The translations under genes were made by a program, and so were the position numbers. Of a stretch of 64,000 nucleotides of DNA, positions 28,094-37,340 are shown piece by piece. The DNA is taken from positions 62,001 to 126,000 of the forward strand of contig NZ_JOEA01000009.1 of the NCBI RefSeq assembly GCF_000719115.1, written 5' to 3'. Each line of letters opens with the position of its first letter. The first letter of the stretch is position 1. Source of the DNA: Lentzea albidocapillata (GTDB lineage: Bacteria; Actinomycetota; Actinomycetes; Mycobacteriales; Pseudonocardiaceae). Under the pieces are notes generated by a model. The model was not told the DNA's origin. It was given only the letters and a program-made list of their open reading frames with translations, and did no database searches.

Positions 28094-29938
28094 ATGGAGA
28101 CGCTGGAGTTTCAGTCCGAGGCACGTCAGCTGCTGCAGCTGATGATCCACTCGATCTACTCGAACAAGGACACGTTCCTGCGCGAGCTGGTCTCGAACGC
28201 CTCCGACGCGCTCGACAAGCTGCGGCTGGAGTCGTTCCGCGACAAGGACATGCAGGTCGACGTCGACGACCTGCACATCGTGATCGAGTCCGATCCGGCC
28301 GAGCGCACGCTGACGGTGCGGGACAACGGCATCGGCATGACGCGCGAGGACGTCGTCGGGCTCATCGGCACGATCGCCAAGTCCGGCACCGCGGAGTTCC
28401 TCAAGCAGCTCAAGGAACAGCAGTCCGGCAGTGCGTCCGACCTGATCGGCCAGTTCGGCATCGGCTTCTACTCGTCGTTCATGGTGGCGGACAAGGTCAC
28501 CCTCGTGACGAGGTACCCGCACGCCGAGAAGGGCGTGCGCTGGGAGTCGACCGGCGAGGCCACGTACACGATCGACGACGTGGACGACGCGCCCCAGGGC
28601 ACCTCGGTCACGTTGCACCTCAAGCCGTCCGACGACGAGGACCGCCTGCCCGACTACACGGAGCCGGCGAAGATCCGCGAGATCGTCAAGCGCTACTCGG
28701 ACTTCATCACCTGGCCGGTGCGCCTGGGCGGCGAGGACATCAACTCGCGCAAGGCCCTGTGGGCGCGCCCGGCCTCCGAGGTGACGGAGGAGGAGTACGC
28801 CGAGTTCTACCGGCACGTCAGCCACGACTGGAACGCGCCGCTCGAGACCATCCGCATGCAGGCGGAGGGCACGTTCGAGTACCAGGCCCTGCTGTTCCTG
28901 CCCGCGCAGGCGCCGATGGACCTGTTCATGCGCGACGGCAAGCGCGGCGTCCAGCTCTACGTGAAGCGCGTCTTCATCATGGAGGACTGCGCCGAGCTGA
29001 TGCCGGAGTACCTGCGCTTCGTGAAGGGTGTCGTCGACGCGGCGGACCTCTCGCTGAACGTCTCGCGGGAGATCCTGCAGCAGGACCGCCAGATCCAGCT
29101 GATGCGCCGCCGCCTGGTCAAGAAGGTGCTGTCCTCGATCAAGTCGCTGATGGGCACGCGCCCGGACGACTACGCGAAGCTGTGGGGCGAGGTCGGCGCG
29201 GCACTGAAGGAGGGCCTGCTCTCCGACGCGGACAACCGCGACGCGATCCTGGACGTCTGCTCCTTCGCGTCCACGCACTCCGAAGAGTCGCTGACGACCC
29301 TGGCCGAGTACGTCTCGCGGATGAAGGACGGCCAGGAGCACATCTACTTCATGACCGGCGACTCGCGGGTGGCCGTCGAGAAGTCGCCGCACCTGGAAGC
29401 GTTGCGCGCCAAGGACTTCGAGGTGCTGATCCTCACCGACACGATCGACGAGATGTGGGTCGACTCCGTCCCCGCCTTCGACGGGAGGACGTTCCAGTCC
29501 GTCGCCAAGGGCCAGGTGGACCTGGAGACCGACGAGGAGAAGTCGGCCAACGAGGCCAGGACCGCGGAGTTCGCCGACCTGCTCACGTGGATGAAGGAGC
29601 AGCTGGAGGACAGCGTCAAGGAGGTCCGCCTCTCGTCCCGTCTGACGACCTCCCCGGCGTGCGTGGTCGGTGACTCGTACGACATCACGCCGACGCTGGA
29701 GAAGATGTACAAGGCGATGGGGCAGGAGCTGCCGAAGATCAAGCGGATCCTGGAGCTCAACCCGTCGCACCCGCTGGTGGAGGGGCTGCACAAGGCGTTC
29801 GCGGGCGGCGAACGCGACGGGCTGGCCGACACCGCGGAGCTGATCCACGGGCTGGCGCTGCTGGCCGAGGGCGGCGAGCTCGCCGACCCGTCCCGCTTCG
29901 TGAAGCTGGTGGCGGACCGGGTGCAGCGCACGTTCTGA
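28094..29938 (+). CDS. htpG: Hsp90-family chaperone HtpG
   Basis: 614 residues, close to the bacterial norm. GHKL ATPase motifs are all present: [24 protein letters not shown] and [16 protein letters not shown]. The middle domain has [22 protein letters not shown]-dependent cytosolic chaperone. It is a separate unit after the lipid kinase (45-base gap); the start ATG is preceded by GGTAGGGA. Confidence 0.95.
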
Positions 29939-30066
29939 CGCTGGTGGTGGCCCGTGCGGGTCGGCTTGAGGGCGTTTGTCGCGTTCCAGCGGGGTGGTTG
30001 CGCTGGCGCGCGAGAGGTCGCCTTGCGAGGGTGGTCCGTCAGGTCGTGACGGAACTGCGCGGGGTT

Positions 30067-30191
30067 GCGATTGGGGCTTGACCTTGAGCCTCTGGCGGGA
30101 TGCTTGACGGCCGGGCAAGGCCGGGCTGAAAAGCGCCCGGCCGTGCCCGTGAGGGGAGCATCCCGCCCACTCAAGGTAAAGCCCCAATCGC
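30067..30191. repeat. 125-nt nested inverted repeat, possible structured RNA or MITE
   Basis: The outer arms are 22 nt each (30067-30088 and 30170-30191) with a single mismatch. Inside them an 11-bp perfect pair (GGCGGGATGCT 30094-30104, AGCATCCCGCC 30157-30167) encloses a 10-bp pair (ACGGCCGGGC 30107-30116, GCCCGGCCGT 30135-30144). An alternative inner fold uses GGCCGGGC at 30119-30126 with GCCCGGCC at 30135-30142. No flanking target duplication is visible. It sits in the 511-base gap between htpG and helY, and the rest of that gap before the terminator hairpin shows nothing I can name. Confidence 0.7.
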
Positions 30192-30347
30192 CATGAGCGG
30201 ACCCGAGCCGCTACCCGGCGCTCTAGGTTCAGACGGCTCGCTTCGCATCGCCACGCCAGGCTGCGTGCGTGGTGGGCTTGTGAGGGCGGGCGTCTGCCGT
30301 ACGACCGTCGTCTCACGCAAGTCGACGCCTGACGTGAAACCGCAGGT

Positions 30348-30378
30348 AGAGGGCGATGTCCTGGGGACATCGCCCTCT
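30348..30378 (+). terminator. 14-bp perfect hairpin upstream of helY
   Basis: AGAGGGCGATGTCC at 30348-30361 pairs with GGACATCGCCCTCT at 30365-30378 around a 3-nt loop (TGG). A short T-rich run (GTCGTTTCAG) follows. It lies 410 bases beyond the htpG stop and 71 bases before the helY start, so it may end htpG readthrough, end a small transcript spanning the 125-nt repeat, or act as a helY leader element. Confidence 0.7.
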
Positions 30379-30449
30379 GTCGTTTCAGTGTCGGTTGAAG
30401 TTAATCTATCTCGACGGCAATTGTCGGTGCGATGTGACAGCCTGATGGG

Positions 30450-33191
30450 GTGTCAAGTGCTTCGCGGTCCCCGGCCGAGGCCTACGCCCACTCCCGGCGC
30501 AATGCCCAGCGGCCCAAGCTGACCGATTTCCTGTCCGTGATCTCGTTCGAGCTGGACCCGTTCCAGCGCCAGGCCTGCGAGGCCCTGGAGGACGGTCACG
30601 GAGTGCTCGTCTGCGCCCCCACCGGTGCCGGTAAGACGGTGGTGGGCGAGTTCGCCGTGCACCTCGCGCTGACCGAGGGCCGCAAGTGCTTCTACACGAC
30701 GCCGATCAAGGCGCTGAGCAACCAGAAGTTCGCCGACCTCACCGCGCGGTACGGGCCGGAGAGCATCGGCCTGCTCACCGGCGACACGAGCGTGAACGGC
30801 GGCGCGCCGGTCGTGGTCATGACGACCGAGGTGCTGCGGAACATGCTGTACTCGGGTTCGTCCACTCTGGACGGACTCGCGTACGTCGTGATGGACGAGG
30901 TGCACTACCTCGCGGACCGCTTCCGCGGCCCGGTGTGGGAAGAGGTCATCCTGCACCTGCCCGAGCACGTGCAGGTGGTCGGTCTGTCCGCGACGGTCAG
31001 CAACGCCGAGGAGTTCGGCGAGTGGCTGGTCGAGGTCCGCGGCGACACCTCCGTTGTGGTCGACGAGCACCGGCCCGTGCCGCTGTGGCAGCACATGCTG
31101 GTGGGCAACCAGATGCTCGACCTGTTCGAGGGCGACCAGACGCACGCGCGGATCAACTCCCAGGTGGTCCGCAAGACCGAGGAGCTCGTGCGGTACCACG
31201 TGCCGTTCAGCCGCGGGCGCAACCGCACCGGCGGCAATGGGCGGGCGGCGCGCAACAGCGGGTTCAAGCCGACGTCGCGCATCGACATGATCCAGCGGCT
31301 CGACGCGGCGTCGTTGCTGCCCGCGATCGTGTTCGTGTTCAGCCGGGCCGGCTGTGACGCGGCGGTCACGCAGACGGCGCGGGCGGGGCTGCGGCTCAAC
31401 TCGCCGGAGGAGACCGAGCAGGTCCGCCGGATCGTCGACGAGAAGACGCGGGACCTGCCCGAGGCCGACCTGACGGTGCTCGGGTACTGGGAGTGGCGCG
31501 AGGCGCTGGAGCGCGGCATCGCATCGCACCACGCCGGGCTGCTGCCCGCGTTCAAGGAGACGGTCGAGGAGCTGTTCGTCCGCGGGCTCGTCAAGGTCGT
31601 GTTCGCGACCGAGACGCTCGCGCTGGGCATCAACATGCCCGCGCGGACGGTCGTGCTCGAAAAGCTCGTGAAGTACAACGGAGAAGCGCACGTCGACCTC
31701 ACGCCGGGTGAGTACACGCAGCTCACGGGCCGTGCGGGGCGTCGCGGCATCGACGTCGAGGGGCACGCGGTCGTCGTCTGGCAGCCGGGGATCGATCCCA
31801 AGGCGGTCGGCGGGCTCGCGTCCACCCGCACGTACCCGCTGCGGTCGTCGTTCCGGCCGGGCTACAACATGGCCGTCAACCTCGTGCACCAGCTCGGGGC
31901 CGCGTCCGCGCGCGAGATCCTGGAGCAGTCGTTCGCGCAGTTCCAGGCGGACAGGTCGGTCGTCGGGCTCGCGCGCCGCATCGAGCGCAACAAGGAGGCG
32001 CTCGCCGGCTACACCGAGGCGATGACGTGCCACCTGGGCGACTTCAGCGAGTACGCGACGCTGCGCCGCCGCATCGGCGACCGGGAGAAGCAGCTCGCGA
32101 AGCAGAACACGAACTCGCGCCGCATCGAGACGGCCAAGTCGCTCGAACGCCTGCGCAAGGGCGACGTGATCGCGGTGCCGTCCGGGCGCCGCAGCGGCCT
32201 CGCCGTCGTCGTCGACCCCGGCCTCGAGCCGATGGGCGAGGCGAAGCCGCTGGTCGTCACCGAGGACCGCTGGTCGGGCCGCCTCACGTCGGCCGACTTC
32301 CCGTCGCCGGTCGAGGTGCTGGGCCACATCCGGCTGCCCAAGCAGGTCGACGTGCGCTCGCCCAAGTCGCGTCGCGATCTGGCGTCCACGATCCGCAACA
32401 CGGGCATCACGGTGCCGTCGCGGGGCCGCAGGCAGACCACGGCGGACGACGACCCCGAGCTCGCGACGCTGCGCCGCGCCCTGCGCGCCCACCCGTGCCA
32501 CGGCTGTGACCAGCGCGAGGACCACGCCCGATGGGGCGAGCGGTACCACCGGCTGCTGGCCGAGAACCAGCAGCTGGAGCGCAAGGTCGCGGCGACGACG
32601 CACTCGCTGGCGCGCCAGTTCGACCGCATCCGCGCGCTGCTGCGTGAGCGTGGCTACCTCAGCGAGTCGGAGGAGGTCACCGCCGACGGCAAGCGCCTGA
32701 CCAGGCTCTACAGCGAGTCGGACCTGCTCGCCGCCGAGTGCATCCGCAACGGCGTGTGGAAGGGCCTCAAGCCGGAGGAGCTCGCCGCCGTCGTGTCGTC
32801 GCTGGTCTACGAGGCGCGCCGGGACGGTCCCGTAGAGGCACGCCTGCCGCAGGGCGCGGTGGCCGACGCGATGCTCAAGACCGTGCGGCTGTGGGCGGAG
32901 ATCGAGGACGACGAGCGCCGCCTCAAGCTCGAACGCATCACCCGTCAGCCCGACCCCGGTTTCGCCTGGCCGGTGTACCGCTGGGCGCGCGGCGAGTCGC
33001 TGGAGAAGGTCCTGAGCGCCGCCGAGGCCGGTGGCAACGAGCTCGGCGCGGGCGATTTCGTGCGCTGGTGCAGGCAGGTGATCGACCTCCTGGACCAGAT
33101 CCGCGAGGTGGTCGGCCGCCAGGACCCGGTCGGCGCGGCCGCCGCCAAGGCCGTCGACGCGCTGCGCCGCGGAGTGGTGGCGATGATGTGA
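30450..33191 (+). CDS. helY: Ski2-like DEVH-box RNA helicase HelY
   Basis: 913 residues. Helicase motif I APTGAGKTVVGE, motif II MDEVHYLADRFRG, motif III GLSATVSN, motif V/VI GINMPARTVV and QLTGRAGRRGID, followed by a DSHCT-type C-terminal domain. Length and domain order match mycobacterial HelY. Start is GTG. The same gene neighbourhood (tatC, helY, membrane protein, exonuclease, peptidase) is found in Mycobacterium tuberculosis. Confidence 0.93.
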   Translation: MSSASRSPAEAYAHSRRNAQRPKLTDFLSVISFELDPFQRQACEALEDGHGVLVCAPTGAGKTVVGEFAVHLALTEGRKCFYTTPIKALSNQKFADLTARYGPESIGLLTGDTSVNGGAPVVVMTTEVLRNMLYSGSSTLDGLAYVVMDEVHYLADRFRGPVWEEVILHLPEHVQVVGLSATVSNAEEFGEWLVEVRGDTSVVVDEHRPVPLWQHMLVGNQMLDLFEGDQTHARINSQVVRKTEELVRYHVPFSRGRNRTGGNGRAARNSGFKPTSRIDMIQRLDAASLLPAIVFVFSRAGCDAAVTQTARAGLRLNSPEETEQVRRIVDEKTRDLPEADLTVLGYWEWREALERGIASHHAGLLPAFKETVEELFVRGLVKVVFATETLALGINMPARTVVLEKLVKYNGEAHVDLTPGEYTQLTGRAGRRGIDVEGHAVVVWQPGIDPKAVGGLASTRTYPLRSSFRPGYNMAVNLVHQLGAASAREILEQSFAQFQADRSVVGLARRIERNKEALAGYTEAMTCHLGDFSEYATLRRRIGDREKQLAKQNTNSRRIETAKSLERLRKGDVIAVPSGRRSGLAVVVDPGLEPMGEAKPLVVTEDRWSGRLTSADFPSPVEVLGHIRLPKQVDVRSPKSRRDLASTIRNTGITVPSRGRRQTTADDDPELATLRRALRAHPCHGCDQREDHARWGERYHRLLAENQQLERKVAATTHSLARQFDRIRALLRERGYLSESEEVTADGKRLTRLYSESDLLAAECIRNGVWKGLKPEELAAVVSSLVYEARRDGPVEARLPQGAVADAMLKTVRLWAEIEDDERRLKLERITRQPDPGFAWPVYRWARGESLEKVLSAAEAGGNELGAGDFVRWCRQVIDLLDQIREVVGRQDPVGAAAAKAVDALRRGVVAMM

Positions 33192-33288
33192 CCCTAGTCC
33201 TGACGAAGGTTTTGCGAGTCGGAGTAAAGACTGACGTCAACGGTGTGATTGGATTTCGCCGCAACGTCGTACATACGGAGGTCGACTG

Positions 33289-33993
33289 ATGAGCAGCCCG
33301 TACGGACCGTCCGGAGGGAACGATCCGCAGCAGCCCTGGGGCCAGCCGCAACAGCCGCAGCAGCCCTATGGAGGCGGTTTCCCTCCCGGCACGCCGTCTG
33401 GCGGCTTCCCGGCGCAGAACCCGGGACAGAACCCGTACGGCCAGCCGCAGCCCCAGCCGGGCCAGCAGCAGCCGTATCCGGGTTTCGACCCGTCGCAGCA
33501 GCAGACGCAGCAGTACGGCGTGCCAGGTCAGCAGCCGCAGTCGAACCCGTACGGCACTCCCGCCCAGGACCCGTACGGCCAGCAGCCGCAGCAGTACGGC
33601 ATGCCTGGCCAGCAGCAGCCCAACCCGTACGGCCAGCAGCCGGGTTACGGCCCGCCGATGCCGCCGAAGAAGAAGTCCAGCGCCGCGATCTGGGTGGCCG
33701 CGGTCGTCGTCGTCCTGCTCGTGGGCGGCGTGCTGTTCACCGGCTTCGTGTCGCCGGCCTTCTTCAAGAAGAAGATCTTCAACAACACCGAGGTCCAGAA
33801 GGGCGTCGTCCAGATCCTGAAGGACGAGTACAAGATCTCGGACGTCGGCGCGGCGACGTGCACCGGTGAGAACGAGGTCAAGCCCAACACCTCGTTCGAG
33901 TGCAAGGTGCAGGTCGGCGGCAAGGACAAGAAGGTCAAGATCGTCGTCAAGACCGAGGACGGCGAGTACGAGGTCGGCCAGCCCACCGGCTGA
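33289..33993 (+). CDS. Pro/Gln-rich DUF4333 membrane protein
   Basis: 234 residues. Residues 1-120 are low-complexity, rich in Gln, Pro, Gly and Tyr with repeated NPYGQ units. One membrane helix (SAAIWVAAVVVVLLVGGVLF) precedes an extracytoplasmic DUF4333 domain with two cysteines (ATCTGENE, FECKVQ). ACGGAGG is the ribosome binding site. It corresponds in position to the membrane protein next to helY in mycobacteria. Function unknown. Confidence 0.85.
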   Translation: MSSPYGPSGGNDPQQPWGQPQQPQQPYGGGFPPGTPSGGFPAQNPGQNPYGQPQPQPGQQQPYPGFDPSQQQTQQYGVPGQQPQSNPYGTPAQDPYGQQPQQYGMPGQQQPNPYGQQPGYGPPMPPKKKSSAAIWVAAVVVVLLVGGVLFTGFVSPAFFKKKIFNNTEVQKGVVQILKDEYKISDVGAATCTGENEVKPNTSFECKVQVGGKDKKVKIVVKTEDGEYEVGQPTG

Positions 33994-34148
33994 GTAGTGG
34001 CGCGACCCGGAACGTCGGCGAGGTAATCCACGCTCAGCAGGGCACCTCGCGGCGCCGCCCCCACGCCCCCGTACAACCAGTACGAGAACGTGGCGTTCTC
34101 ACCGACGAATCGCAGTACCGAGCCCACAGCACGCTCTTCCGCCGCGCG

Positions 34149-35249
34149 ATGCACTGGGGCCTGCCCACCGACGAGCAATGGTCTGTCGTTCTGCCGTCCT
34201 ACGAGCCCGGCCGGGTGCTCGCCGCGTTCGAGGGCGACGAGATGGTCGGCACGACCCAGTCGTTCGGCGGCACGATGGTGGTGCCCGGCGGTGCTGTCGT
34301 ACCGCACGCGGCCGTGTCACGCGTGGGTGTGCGTCCGGACTACACGCGCCGTGGCGTGCTGAGCGCCCTGATGCGCGAGCAACTCTCGACGCTCGCGGAA
34401 CCCGTCGCGACGCTCCGAGCGTCCGAGGGGCGCATCTACGGCCGTTTCGGCTACGGCATGGCCGGCCGCGTGCGGTTCCTGCGGATCGACGCGCGCAAGG
34501 CCGTGATCCCGGGCTCGCCGACCGGACAGGTGCGGATGGTCGACCCCGACACCTCGGACAAGCTGCTGCCGGAGCTGCACGCCGAGTTCGGGCAGGACCG
34601 GCCGGGACAGATCTCCCGCTGGCCGGGCTGGTGGGCCAGGGCGCTCGACCGCAAGACCGAGGCGGAGAACCGCGTCATGATCGTCCACAGTGGATCGGAC
34701 GGCGACGACGGCTATGTCTGCTACAAGGTGTCCGAGGACAAGGACTTCAAGCACTACATGGAGGTCCAGGACTTCGCGTGGGCCAACGCCCACGCGTGGC
34801 GCGACCTCTGGATCTACCTGACACGGCTGGACCTGATCGACGAGATCAACGTCGACGCCGCACTCGACGACCCGCTCCACTGGCTCTTCGAGGACCCGCG
34901 CGTCGTGTCCACGAAGGACGTCTACGACCAGATCTGGCTGCGGCTCGTGGACGTGCCGCGCATGCTCGCCGCCCGCACCTACGGCAGCGCCGACCCTGTC
35001 GTCATCGAGGTGCGCGACACGCTGCTGCCCGCCAACGACGGCTGCTACCGCGTGTCGCCCGACGGTGCCGAACGTGTCGAGGCGCAGCCCGACATCACGA
35101 TCCCGGCCGACCTGCTCGGTGCCGTCTACCTCGGTGACACGCGGTTCTCCGACCTCGCGGCCGCCAAGCGGATCGAGGGTTCGCGGTTCGACGAGGCCGA
35201 CGCGTTGTTCGCCGGCTCCGTCGCCCCGCTCTGCTCGACGTTCTTCTAA
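34149..35249 (+). CDS. Eis-like GNAT N-acetyltransferase (start unclear)
   Basis: Enhanced-intracellular-survival family acetyltransferase. The acetyl-CoA site region is AVSRVGVRPDYTRRGVLSAL, followed by ASEGRIYGRFGYG. The C-terminus is the SCP-like Eis domain ending in STFF, with a terminal carboxylate as in Eis. The family N-terminus (LTDESQYRAHSTLFRRA) is encoded upstream of the first usable ATG at 34149. The frame there has no ATG, GTG or TTG back to a GTG inside the preceding gene. True translation probably begins near 34100 with an unusual codon, or the start has changed. Acyl acceptor unknown. Confidence 0.8.
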   Translation: MHWGLPTDEQWSVVLPSYEPGRVLAAFEGDEMVGTTQSFGGTMVVPGGAVVPHAAVSRVGVRPDYTRRGVLSALMREQLSTLAEPVATLRASEGRIYGRFGYGMAGRVRFLRIDARKAVIPGSPTGQVRMVDPDTSDKLLPELHAEFGQDRPGQISRWPGWWARALDRKTEAENRVMIVHSGSDGDDGYVCYKVSEDKDFKHYMEVQDFAWANAHAWRDLWIYLTRLDLIDEINVDAALDDPLHWLFEDPRVVSTKDVYDQIWLRLVDVPRMLAARTYGSADPVVIEVRDTLLPANDGCYRVSPDGAERVEAQPDITIPADLLGAVYLGDTRFSDLAAAKRIEGSRFDEADALFAGSVAPLCSTFF

Positions 35250-36190
35250 GGACGCCGCTCCATCGCGTTCACCAGACGTGGCACCGAGCTGCCGAGACCC
35301 CAGCGCTGCGTGAGCTCACGCAGCCGCTCGGGGTCGGCGGGCACGCGCGGCACGTCGTCGGCGCGGTCCAGCACGACCGGGGCGTCCAGCGCGGTCCGGA
35401 CGACCACGGGCGCCACCGCCAGGTAGTCCTCGGCCGCGATGAGCGCGTTGCGGGCCTTGGTGGTGAGCTTGCGGTCCATCGGGTCCGTCACGGCCTTGAG
35501 GACGGCGTCCAGTGAGCCGAACTCGGTGATGAGCTTCGCCGCCGTCTTCTCGCCGATGCCCGCGACGCCCGGCAGGCCGTCGGACGGGTCGCCACGTAGC
35601 ACGGACATGTCGGCGTACGCCGAGCCCGCGTTCTCGACCGGCAGCGAGTACTTGGCGGCCAGCTCCCCGGGGCCGAGGACCTCTGCCTTGCTCCAGCCGC
35701 GGCCGACGTAGACGACGTGCACGGGCGTCGGCTCGAAGCGCACGACCTGGAACATGTCCCGGTCGCCGGTGACGACCTCGACGGGCGACCTCGTCTCGCG
35801 GTGGGCGAGTGCGCCGATCACGTCGTCGGCCTCGTGGCCGGCCGCCTCGGCGGTGCAGATGCCGGCGGCGTCGAGCACGTCGAGGATGATCGGGATCTGC
35901 GGCGTCAGCGTGTCCGGGACCTCCTCCGAGCCGTCGGTGGCGTCGTCGGCGACCCGGTGCGCCTTGTAGGACGGCAGTGCCTTCACCCGGAACTCGGGGC
36001 GCCAGTCGGCGTCGAGGCAGGCGACCAGGCGGGCCGCGCCACGTTCGGTGATGACGCGGGCGATCGTGTCGACGAACCCGCGCACGGCGTTGACGGGCGT
36101 GCCGTCGGGCGCGGTCATCGAGTCCGGCAGCGCGTAGTACGCCCGGAAGTAGAGGCTCGCGGAGTCCAGCAGCACCAGGGGAGAGCTCAC
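35246..36190 (-). CDS. 5'-3' exonuclease (FEN/PIN family)
   Basis: 314 residues from the GTG at 36190 (VSSPLVLLDSASLYFRAYYA). It carries the acidic metal-binding residues of the DNA polymerase I 5'-nuclease domain: CLDADWRPE, GHEADDVIGAL, VTGDRDMFQV and the helix-hairpin-helix GLPGVAGIGEKTAAKLI. It lacks any polymerase domain. An in-frame ATG at 36220 would add ten residues and overlap the divergent gene. Position beside helY matches the mycobacterial order. Confidence 0.88.
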   Translation of the reverse strand: MSSPLVLLDSASLYFRAYYALPDSMTAPDGTPVNAVRGFVDTIARVITERGAARLVACLDADWRPEFRVKALPSYKAHRVADDATDGSEEVPDTLTPQIPIILDVLDAAGICTAEAAGHEADDVIGALAHRETRSPVEVVTGDRDMFQVVRFEPTPVHVVYVGRGWSKAEVLGPGELAAKYSLPVENAGSAYADMSVLRGDPSDGLPGVAGIGEKTAAKLITEFGSLDAVLKAVTDPMDRKLTTKARNALIAAEDYLAVAPVVVRTALDAPVVLDRADDVPRVPADPERLRELTQRWGLGSSVPRLVNAMERRP

Positions 36191-36205
36191 GGAGGGACAA
36201 GCTAC

Positions 36206-36211
36206 TAGGCT
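36206..36211 (+). promoter_or_regulatory. Candidate -10 box of leaderless M24 peptidase transcript
   Basis: TAGGCT followed by seven bases and the ATG at 36219, with no ribosome binding site. Same layout as at 23650, 47374 and, on the other strand, 53400. Confidence 0.4.
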
Positions 36212-36218
36212 TTCGGCC

Positions 36219-37340
36219 ATGGCAACGATCATCGGGCCCATCGACGTGTCCGCGCTTCGTGCGCGGCTCGACCGCGCTTCCGCCGCCGCCGAGCAGGCGG
36301 GCGTCGACGCCCTCCTCATCTCGCCCGGCTCGGACCTGCGGTACCTGATCGGTGCCGGTGGCGACTCCTTCGAGCGCCTCACCTGCCTCGCGCTGCCCGT
36401 GGGCGGCACGCCGACGCTGGTCGTGCCGAAGCTGGAGCAGCCGGGTTACGCGGCCATCCCGACCGGCGAACTCGGTGTCGAGGTCGTCACGTGGGTCGAC
36501 GGCGAGGACCCGTACGCGCTGGTCAAGGCCGCGCTCAAGGGCTCGCGGACGGCCGTGGCGGACATGATGCCGGCCCTGCACACCATCAAGCTCGGCCAGG
36601 CGATCGGCGGCACGCAGTCGCTGGCCGGCCCGATCATCCGCGAACTGCGCATGCGCAAGGACGCCGCCGAGATCGACGCCCTGCGCAAGGCCGGTGCGGC
36701 GATCGACCGCGTGCACGCGCGCATGGGCGAGTTCCTGCGGGTGGGCCGCACCGAACGCGAGGTCGCGCACGACATCGCGCTGGCGATCGTCGAGGAGGGC
36801 CACACCGTCGCCGAGTTCGTGATCGTCGGCTCCGGCCCGAACGGCGCGTCCCCGCACCACCGCGACTCCGACCGCGTGGTCCAGGCGGGCGACGTCGTCG
36901 TCATCGACATCGGCGGCCCGGTCGCCGAGGGCTACAACTCCGACTCGACCCGCACGTACGTGATGGGCGAGCCCTCCTACGACGACGTCCGGGACACCTA
37001 CGCCGTCCTGCAGGCCGCGCAGCAGGCCGCCGTGGATGCCGTGAAGCCCGGCGTGACCTGTGAAGAGGTGGACGCCGCCGCCCGCACCGTCATCGCGGAC
37101 GCGGGCTTCGGCGAGTTCTTCGTCCACCGCACCGGCCACGGCATCGGCCTGGACGTGCACGAGGAGCCCTACATCGTGAGCGGCAACTCGCTGCCGCTCG
37201 AAGCAGGCATGGCGTTCAGCGTGGAGCCCGGCATCTACCTGCCCGGCCGCTGGGGCGCTCGCATCGAGGACATCGTGGTCGCCACCCCGGACGGCGTCGA
37301 GTCCTTCAACAACCGACCTCACGACCTGGTGGTGCTTTGA
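36219..37340 (+). CDS. M24B Xaa-Pro dipeptidase/aminopeptidase
   Basis: 373-residue creatinase/aminopeptidase-fold enzyme. The dinuclear metal ligands are visible: Asp in VVVIDIGGP, Asp in GYNSDSTRTY, His in TGHGIGLDVHEEP, Glu in FSVEPGIYLP and Glu in GARIEDIV. It cleaves Xaa-Pro peptides. It corresponds to the PepE/PepQ gene near helY in mycobacteria and overlaps the Lrp gene by 4 bases (TTGA). Confidence 0.92.
   Translation: MATIIGPIDVSALRARLDRASAAAEQAGVDALLISPGSDLRYLIGAGGDSFERLTCLALPVGGTPTLVVPKLEQPGYAAIPTGELGVEVVTWVDGEDPYALVKAALKGSRTAVADMMPALHTIKLGQAIGGTQSLAGPIIRELRMRKDAAEIDALRKAGAAIDRVHARMGEFLRVGRTEREVAHDIALAIVEEGHTVAEFVIVGSGPNGASPHHRDSDRVVQAGDVVVIDIGGPVAEGYNSDSTRTYVMGEPSYDDVRDTYAVLQAAQQAAVDAVKPGVTCEEVDAAARTVIADAGFGEFFVHRTGHGIGLDVHEEPYIVSGNSLPLEAGMAFSVEPGIYLPGRWGARIEDIVVATPDGVESFNNRPHDLVVL

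Noticed and set aside
28004..30370. 788-codon minus-strand frame over htpG and its spacer
   Set aside because: Low-complexity antisense of htpG; no motif and no ribosome binding site.
30193..30522. 109-codon plus-strand frame starting at the edge of the 125-nt repeat
   Set aside because: Runs through the 14-bp hairpin into helY out of frame; no homology features.
30453..32603. 716-codon minus-strand frame over helY
   Set aside because: Mirror of helY coding; composition typical of shadow frames.
33340..33660. CAG-rich tract as a CRISPR or tandem repeat
   Set aside because: Irregular units that encode the Pro/Gln-rich N-terminus of the DUF4333 protein.
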